Source of the DNA: Plakobranchus ocellatus
Lineage: Eukaryota > Mollusca > Gastropoda > Plakobranchidae
Assembly (NCBI GenBank): GCA_019648995.1
Contig: BLXT01003903.1
Coordinates: 184,840 to 211,607 of the forward strand
Length of the DNA stretch: 26,768 bases
Direction of reading: 5' to 3'
The notes under the pieces are model-generated. The model ran no database searches. It was given only the letters and a program-made list of their open reading frames with translations, and was not told the origin of the DNA. Positions 10,701-20,048 of this stretch are shown piece by piece. Made by a program: the position numbers and the translations under genes. Numbering within the stretch: position 1 is the stretch's first letter; every line of letters starts with the position of its first letter.

Positions 10701-13700
10701 AGTGCAAGAGGAAAAAAGAACTCTACTGACCTTTCAAACGATATTCTGTTTGTATCGACATAAGTGGTGCAGGCAGGGGAGGTAAGCCTTGCTACAACAG
10801 CCTCCTCAGAGGGGCGCATCACAGATGGATCGGCAGAGATAGGCATCACACGGATTGTCTCCTGGTACACTTCATGCTGATCATGATCAACCTCCATGAT
10901 AGATGCTGTGTTATCACCTGAGACACAAGAGACAGAGGGTCTTGTACATGAACTGCCCATGAAAGATGTGGAAATCAAGCAGTCACAATGAAAAGGGACT
11001 GTTCCTCCTGGCTACAAATTCTACAATGAGTTGGGTATTTGAGCTCGTGACTAAAGGTAAATGCCAAAGTGTGATTGGCAGCATAAAAATAAAAAACAAA
11101 ATGCAAGCATAGTTTATAACTACCATTTTAAAAGTCTTTGTAAAATATATTTGTTATGTGTTACAGTTCAAGATTTCTCTTAGTTTTTCAAAAAATGACG
11201 GTTTTTTAAACTTTCACACACAGTGGTAATGCTTACAAAGACATGCTTGAATTCACTTAAAATATTGCTCAATTTAAATCATAAAAATTAGGAAGCCATT
11301 TTACTAAGGACATGTCCACAGAAGTAAAAAAAAAATGAGTTGCATGTGATAAAATGGGATGGACATGACAGTAGCATTTAATGCTAACTACAGCGAAGAA
11401 AACTATGCCAGAAAAATTTAAGACATTTTGCACATGATAAGTTAGATTATATGTATGCCATATAGGCTTGTATTGGAAGTACAACACTAGTACAAATAGT
11501 TCGAGTCAAGACTGATGATTTGCTTGAGACATGCTCTGATAATCAATCAAAAAGAAACTTAAAACGATTCCACTTTTCCAAAAAGCCAAGGAAATAATTA
11601 TGCATCATGGGGTATTTTTCAGCTTTGCTGTAATATATATATATTATTATGTACACAGTAAAACTTTATTTCAACAAGGAGCAAAAACTAGATGTTAAGA
11701 ATAAGTGACCCATCCATACAAAATAATTTGTTTGTTGGTTAATGTCCAACAGATGTATGAAAGCAGCGAAAAAAGGCTGGCAAGTACTCTACAGATCTCT
11801 AAAACCATGCCACTTTGTAATGTTCCGAAATGGTTTTGTCCAAATTTTCAATAGCTTTTTTTCCCCCAAATAATTTGAGAAAGACAGCAAGAAAGCATGA
11901 GTGATGTACATACGTTTGAAAACAACAGAGAGATAGTTACCAGTAACCTTGAAGATGTAACTTCGGCTGCCTCTCTGCCAAGTGAGGTTATCAAAACCAA
12001 GAAGGGTTGTGTCGATTCTCACACTAGAACCTTACCACAACAGCAAAAAAAAAAAAAAAAAAGCTTGTGTTATAAATGTTTAAATGTTTTCACATTCTAG
12101 CAAAGGTACAGGTTAGAACCAAGAAGGATTGTGTCGATTCCCATTCTGGACCCTTACTACATACTGAAAAAAAAATTGCCTTATCTATGTTTGAACGTTT
12201 TTCACATCAACTGTTGACATTGTAGAGTGTAGCTGATGGATTGATAATTGGTCCACCCAGTCCATCATTTATTGATGATCTCAGGTAGAGGTAAAGGAAA
12301 AGACAAGAGAAATCATTTTGAAGAGAAATCTCAGTTAAAAACTTTTTCATTAATTATAGATCATAATAACCAAATTGTCAAAATCTCAAAGATACTGATG
12401 AAATGCATAAATCATAGGTACCCATCTAAAAAAAGTTTTATCTGCGGGATTAATTTTTAAAGTTAAAAAAAAAAAGGGGGGGGGGGGCAAAAATTTTTTT
12501 TCTAAAGACTGTGAATCACAAACAAAAACAACATTCAGGTTGACTCAGAAACTAATTTATAACCTACAGAAAAAAAAAATAACTATGACTATAATCTACA
12601 GATAAAAAAAAAGTTAACAAAAATTAAAAAGACAAAAAAATTTGTTCAGCTATGAAAGAAAAAGTCCTTGCATCATCTGTGAACACTTATGACTTGTGTA
12701 TTTGGACAAGCAATCACAGCAGTTAAAAATTCTCATTCACTGAAGAGGTGAAGTATATCAAATTACTCATATTTCCTCCTATATCCAACATAATATTTCT
12801 TGTTGTCTTTTGTTTTTAAAAACAAGCATTTTGCTTACCTTTTTTCCACACCTTGTAGGTATCACTTGGACACATGCGAGAAATCAGTGGTACTAGATTC
12901 AGAGAAAAAAGAAATACAACCGAATCTGGTTAATACAGACATGATCATCACTTATACAAAAATTTTACACTGATGCATGCCACGTTTTGCTATTTGCCTT
13001 TCACTTTTTTTTCTTCTGTTTGAAGCCTGGGTTGTGTAAACAGTCAATATATGATCAATTTGTTTCATGCTTTGAGATGTCGTTGGTGTAAACATCTACA
13101 TATCACAAATCTATTGGGTGCTTTGAGACCTGATTGAGACAGCTTTGAGACATTCACTGTCTCAGGATAGGTTTTGACAATTGGTAGCATACATTGAAAA
13201 CAATGGTCTTTAACACTTTTCTTCCACATGTCACATATGCAACCGCCAACCTATGTCAGCTCCATCCACAAGACGCATTTAAGCAACCAGCTACCTGGCA
13301 ACAAAACAATTGTTAGAGTACCGTCCCCTGCGCGCCTGCGTACTTCTATTTGTTTTGACGCATTTCCTAAGAATTTGAAGCTTCCCCACAAATTTTTTTG
13401 TGAAGATTGGACGTGTTTTGAGTAAATCATGACAAAACATGTCAGATTCTGAGGACAGTGACCTTGCCAAGGGCAACAAGCATGTACAGGGTGTTGAGTT
13501 TGATGATGGGAGCGATGATTCGTGACTAAATTTTGATGAAAATAACCCAGATCGGGATCAGATTGGTCAGAAAGTGATAGTGAAAGTCTAGCTTCTAGTA
13601 GGTACCACAAGCTGCCCGCCTACCACACTTAACAGCGGTTACTTGTGCCTAACAATACCGATAGATGAAGATATTCAACGCATATTTTTTCTGCCTTAAG

Positions 13701-16700
13701 CTTCACTATTATAAATAAAAATTATATCCTTGAATTCGTCTTTTTTTCGTCTACAATCTGTAAAAAAATTAGAGTCCTGCTTTTATTTGAAATACTATTA
13801 TTATTCGGGCAAAGAGGACCATCCCATCACTTTTTATTGTCTACTTTACTCCCAGCACCGGTGGGCGAGATCGCAATTTCTCTGATAAGGTTCAGTAAAA
13901 ATAGAATTGCCTCGCTCAGAATTATCGTATCGACCCACAGTTTTTTGCATAGTACAGGGGAGATCACTAGCTTTCATTTGGTACCACTTTACGTCTAGAA
14001 AGTATGGGGAAAGGCAATTTAATCGACGAGTAAAGACTTTCTTTCCGAAAAAATAGACCTTGTAAATTTCATCAAATAGCGAAAGTAATATCGTTGGAAA
14101 GCCCAATTCTTTGTCTTTTTAATGAAAATTAAATTTTAAAAGTGACTATTTTGATGCTCAGGCGGTTTGCGATTCTTTAGACCCATCGACGCAAGCTTTA
14201 GTGAAATTCGCCACCCGGCTCTAGGCCTACAAATCAGCAATGGCTAATCCGGCTGTTCCAGGATTTGGCGAGCCGCCCGTAGACTCGCTCGATGCTACAA
14301 TGGAAAACGGGCATTCTTTGCGTAATCCTTCCCTAAAATTGTGGATTAGCAATTGTTTTAACAACTTTCTTTGTCATTTCAATCATCTGATTATACTAAA
14401 CAAAAACGAGATCGGCTTATACTGCATACAAATCAACGTATACGGTACAGGAAACAAGAACACTCGCTTAGTGCTTTACTCCGGTATAACACTATCAGTC
14501 ATTGAGAAAGACACTTATGTCGGAGTCTTTCATCAAAACTAAGTCCGAGATGTAGATCTACGGGGAAAACATAGCAGATCGGAGCTAAAAATCAATTAGG
14601 TCTTTATGCTAAGTAAAACCTTTATTATTTTGTCTAAGTCCCGACGCGACTTTTATTAGGCCTAGTTTACACATTTCTTGCTGTTACCATTTATTCAATG
14701 CAAGTCGCATAAACGATTGGTCTATTGTAAGGGCTCTTTACTTGAGCATCAGATTGTTACCGTTTCCAGCCCCATTAAAAAAATAAGTTTCATGTTAATT
14801 TTTATTTTGAAGCAAAGGTTTTAGGCCTACTTTTCTGCGTAGATCTATTTAAATATTAAATAAAATAAAATAAAAATTCTGTCTTGCACGAGTATTTTAA
14901 AATTTTATCTGTTGCAAAGCTTTTACTTTTACGTGTCACAAAATACTTTTTTTTTAGCACTGAGGAGATCCTTTATGCTATAATGCATATAAATTTGATA
15001 ATTTTTTCTTTTTAATTTTTCTAGGCCTACGTTATTTAAAAGGCTTGAAAACGATTTTGATTTGAATGAAAAGACCCATATAGAAAGTTCATCTTTGGGC
15101 AAATTATCTATTCAAATTAATTAAAGAGACCTATGTTGGTAGTTTATATTCAGTTATATGCATAATAATTTACATATTATAATATAGGCCTCTATAGATA
15201 TGTGTAAGAAGAACCATTTATACAGTTATTTGCTATTATTTTTTTTTTACTCTGTATTGGCGTCCCACTTTTGGACGAAAGGAATGGGACGGTGGCCAAT
15301 TATTCCACGTATTTTTTGTTGAATAGACTGTTTTAGCCAAAAATAAGCATTACATTCGGAATCAGTATAAAAAATTACATAAATGGTGAAATTTTTACTG
15401 TGATATCTTGAAAACTGCACATTTTATTGCACAAAAGCTAGTTAATATGCGTCTGTCGCGCTTTTTTTTTTTCCAAAGGGCAGATTTTGCAGATAAGCTT
15501 TATTAAAAGGGGAAAAAAAGACTTGAATATGGTTCGCAGAACTCTGAAAAAAATTGAGCTTCATTAACATAAACCTGAAATGAGGAAAAAAATATTGTTA
15601 AGACCATAGGTTGCTGCAGATTTTGTAATGGGTGTCTTGAAAATGGTCTTTTGCGATAATTAAGCGTAAATTTTGTCACACCATTTGCTTTTTTCCAGAC
15701 TTTGATGAAGAATAACTTCTGACTTTTAAATGCTAGGGTTCTAAAACTTTACATTTTGTTATTTGAGTAACTTTCCTGCAGATAACTAATGTTTTTTCAG
15801 TCCTCAGGTGTTAAATTGAAAAAATATGACTTAATAAATATGCCTTTGTGGACAAAATCATAGTTTTGCGTTGGTGAGCTGTATTTTTGTTTTTTAAAAA
15901 TGCTGTAACTTTTTTATTTATCGTCCGATTTGCAAAATTTTTTTTTTGCATTCTGCATGTTGAGCCTAGATCTAATCAACTATACTAATCAGATCATCTC
16001 AGAATAAGTTTGAAAAATGAGCTTGTGGTACCTACTTCTAGGTCTACACCTAGATCTAGGCCTGAGTTGAGTAGGCAGTGTTGAAAGGGGGTGTGGCTCA
16101 ACAGCTGATAGTAACACTGACACTGACACACAACACACTATCAGTGGGAAGCCTATGAACTAGATAATCTGTTTGAATCTGACTAAACTGGATTGGATTG
16201 GATTATTTTTCTTAGAGGTATGTCAAATTCTGTCGTCAAGTTGTAATTTTCTGAGTATTATACACATAACCAACGCTGAACAAAACAAACATGCACAACA
16301 GAAAACCATGATCTTTGGAATTTTGTTGACGTCTTTTATTCTTTCAGACATAAATCTGGGTGCATCATGTTTCCTTCTTTTTCGGCAAAGCCTGTTCAAT
16401 ACTTTTCAAGACTTTATTCTTCCCTTATTGCTTCTCAAGATCCAAAAGAAATGGTTTTCAATGATTTTCAACATTTAGCTCACTCTCGCCCTGAATAACA
16501 TGGGTCATATGACCCAAATTCACAAAACAAAAGATATCATACAAAAGCTTGTTCATTTTCCTGACTGCCCTGAAAATATCACATTGTTAGGTCACGCACA
16601 AGTAGAGAAATAATTTTTTTTGTAACACACCCTCATTTTTCTGAATTCTGCCTTGGAGCATGTGACTGAAGGGAAACTATAAAAACCGGATGTGGAAGAG

Positions 16701-19700
16701 AAGTGTTAAGGTGCCTGATGAGCCAGCAATTTGAACCATTAGACAGAACATATCATGCGCGTTGGGAAACTTATGCTACAAGGTCTATGGTTTCTTTTAG
16801 GCCTAGGTAGAACAGTGGGAAACATTTCAGCTTATCTCTGGAGTGAGGAAAAAGGCTTACCCCAACTGGTAAACTCCCACTTCATCTCAACATAGAAATC
16901 TGGAGACTGATGAAGGTAAGAACAAGATTTTGTGAGCAAAAATATTTAATAAAATATAACTCTAATTACACACCAATAAAATTGAAAAGAAAAAATTTTA
17001 AATTTTCACATTAAAAAAACAATAGAGCTACAAATAATCATAATATATCTGTATTAACAATGCATGCACTATTCATTTTTATTACAATAAATTAATCATA
17101 CAAAAAAAAAGATAAAAAATATCATGATAAAGTTTGCATTTCTAGTACCGTCATATCATAAGAATAGTTATTGACATTAGTAATAAAACAATGGTAAAAA
17201 TGATGATGATAGCAAGAACAACTGCAATGCCAATAATAAGGATTATGGAAGAGAATCAAGTTCATGTCTTTGCATTAAGTTAAGAGCAAACTAAGTATGA
17301 ACCTACTTCCTCCAGTTTTTTCAGTAGATCTGGCACTCCGACAGTTCGCTTGGAATAGCGCTGGAAGTCTCTGTGCTGCAATACCAGCTGGACCAGCTCA
17401 GGGTCTCCAGAGCACACAGCTTCATGGAGAACTGAAGTGACAATTGACACATACATCATGATGAAAGGGGACACTTGACATGTTTACATGTGCATCATGG
17501 TCACTTCAGTTAAATTTATCGTCACGACTGATAAAGAAAATTGTTTTGAAAAATGAACCCTAAAGTCCTTGGGATGAAATCACCTTAAGCAACATTTTCA
17601 GTTTTAATTTTTTACACACCCAGAAGAGTTTATACTTTAGTTGAATTATCTTGATGTGACGTGCAACAAAGAACTAATTATTTTCAAAATGCTGGCACTA
17701 ATTGATTACTAGATCCATTCTACATCATTATCCAAAGAGGTAAGGATTGAGAAAAGAGTTCAAAATGTGGAGGTGAGAATTGAAGACAGCACAAAGTTCT
17801 GGAGTGATGACTGGGAGGAAAGTCCAAAGTTCTGAAGTGAGGACTGGGAAGAGAGTACCAAGTTCTGGAATGAGGACTGGGAGGAGAATACAAAGTTCTG
17901 AAGTGAGGACTGAGAAGAGAGAACAAAGTTCTGAAATGAGGATTGGGAGGAGAGTAAAAAGTGTTGGAAATGAGGTTTGGAAAGAGAATGCAAAGCCCTA
18001 ATGTGAGAATTGGGAAGAGAGTACAAGGTCCTGAAGTGAGAATTAAAAATTAGAGTACAAATTCCTGAAGTGGGGATTAGGAAGAGACTTTAAAGTCCTG
18101 AACTGATAAGAAGGAGGATAAAAAGTCCTGACTAAAACCAGGTCAAGTTAGGCTGCAGATATACTGGCTCCGTCCATCTACTGCCAGCAAATTGAAGACA
18201 ACAACAGATACAAAAATGTAACTACACTGCGCCCATCATTTATTGTCTTCCAAAAGCAAGTGTGCAATGAGGTACTGGTCTCATTTGACAAAATAGTGCC
18301 TAGATTCAACTGTGTTGATGAGGGCTTCTTCTTTATTTGGTGGAAATAAAGCCATTTCTTGAAAAGCAGGCGTATAATAAAAACGTAGATCTAACCAGAA
18401 CTTATGTAATTGCGTGGGAAAATATTAAACTGTGTAAATTTACGGGCAACGTATAGTGGTAAAGTTGGAATGAAACTGAAACCTAGAAATAGATTTCACT
18501 TGATACACAAAGCAAGCGTGAATTGGGTAGTGTTGGTAAAAGTAGACAAGATTTTCTTTTTTTTTAAATTACGCAAAAAAAACGAAAATTCTTTGCACCC
18601 AGGGATTTTTGCATGCGCTGAAATCAAATTTAAGCTTAAAAAAACCCCATATATTTTGATGTTTTAGATTTTATTAATTCACGCTCCGCTTGACGCTATG
18701 CGTCATTACCGCTCAACTTTCATCCGTCTTGAAGGAAAGAATGCAATATGCAGCACTTTAATCCGGCTGCCCTCGAACAGTTGTCTGCAAGCTGGAGTTA
18801 GTATGATCAGTCTATCCGTCACCTCTCTATTGTATTTGTAAGTGAGACGTGCTTGGTCATCGTCCTTCTTTATCCTTCCAACTGTTGCCTTCAAACCGGG
18901 CTTAGTATATCTTCAGCCTTACTCGTGCACTAAAAAATTTTTACCAACTTAAAAATTTAGTTAAAGTACGTCATCACACTCACATAATTTTATCTCTGAA
19001 CAGGATATAGATATTATAAATATAAGTTGTTTTTTTTCACACCAGTGTACATGATTTCCATAGTGCCATAGTCACTTTACAATTCAAAACCTCCTCGATG
19101 TGTCTTGTGACTGAATTAACTCATGTATACATGCCTCATGTCAATTGAAATTCTGCCCAATATAATATTGTTAACATGGTTTCTTTTAACTTGGTCAGTT
19201 TAGATAATACTAGAGATTTTAGCAACAGATGTACTCAGATCAGAGATGGGCACAACTCCCCCCAAAAAATCCGGAGGTAGTCGCATAGCAGACCTTGCTC
19301 AACAGTTTTGGGCGATCAAGATGTAAGAAATGGGGGATTTTCAGCAAATTTATGAACTGCCAATGTGTTGAATTAAATATTAACAATTCAAATCCTGGCA
19401 TAATAAAATATGATACCTCAAGCCTAAAAACAAAACAAAAAATATAAGAAACAATCACATCCCAAAGACTGAGCTGAAGTCTTTATCAACTGGCTTAATA
19501 TGGAACAGAAATTGTTTCTTTTCAATTTCAGGTTTTCTATGCAAGTCAAAATATTCTAAAACAGAGTCTACATTATGTTAGGTTGGCTTTTTTGTTGGCC
19601 TAGACTTATATTTTCAGAAATAGTTATCACATAACAAGAACTCCAAGAATGTACAAAATCTTTATTTCCAATCAGACTAATCCATGTCTCAAGCAAATTT

Positions 19701-19993
19701 ATAATAATAACATGGCTTTGCATGCTTTTCATCTTGCCATTCAATGACCCTCACAATATTTAAAACATACTGATAGAGTCACCGAGTCCTTAGCGATCTT
19801 CAGCTTTTTACATCTCAAATAGCACATTTCTGAATTTGAAGAAAGGTCAATAGCTATTCTTTATTTTCAGCCGGGAGGAATTTTAAGTCTCTTTTTTCAT
19901 GCATGATTTAATCCTCAAGTAGTCCACATTGTGTGCCAAGGTCTATAATTAATGATCTTCCTATAAAAGGATAGCAAATGCATTTTAAAGCTA

Positions 19994-20048
<55 letters not shown>

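Larger units (their letters stand above)
13214..16705 (+). mobile_element. piggyBac-like DNA transposon (3492 bp, TTAA target site)
   Basis: Flanked by TTAA at 13210-13213 and 16706-16709. The terminal inverted repeats are CACTTTTCTTCCACAT at 13214-13229 and, reversed, CACTTCTCTTCCACAT at 16690-16705, with 15 of 16 identical. TTAA duplication is the hallmark of piggyBac. Near the right end is a perfect 16-bp palindrome TGGGTCATATGACCCA (16501-16516). Just inside the left end is an acidic Ser/Asp-rich coding remnant typical of piggyBac transposase N-termini. No catalytic domain is recognisable, so the copy is non-autonomous. It occupies most of intron 4, 154 bp from the exon 4 donor. Confidence 0.85.

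Noticed and set aside
11948-12030. Exon 6 ending at AAG|GTTACT
   Set aside because: It breaks the reading frame into exon 7, whereas ACTG|GTAACT at 11941 preserves it.
13251-13610. 119-codon minus-strand ORF
   Set aside because: Antisense to the acidic transposase remnant just inside the piggyBac-like element's end.
13846-14106. 86-codon minus-strand ORF in the piggyBac-like element, also considered as an snRNA-like segment
   Set aside because: No recognisable protein family and no match to U1, U4 or U5 landmarks that I can see.
17720-18026. Overlapping ORFs on both strands with Ser/Leu-rich repeats
   Set aside because: Produced by the 33-bp minisatellite, whose length keeps all frames open.
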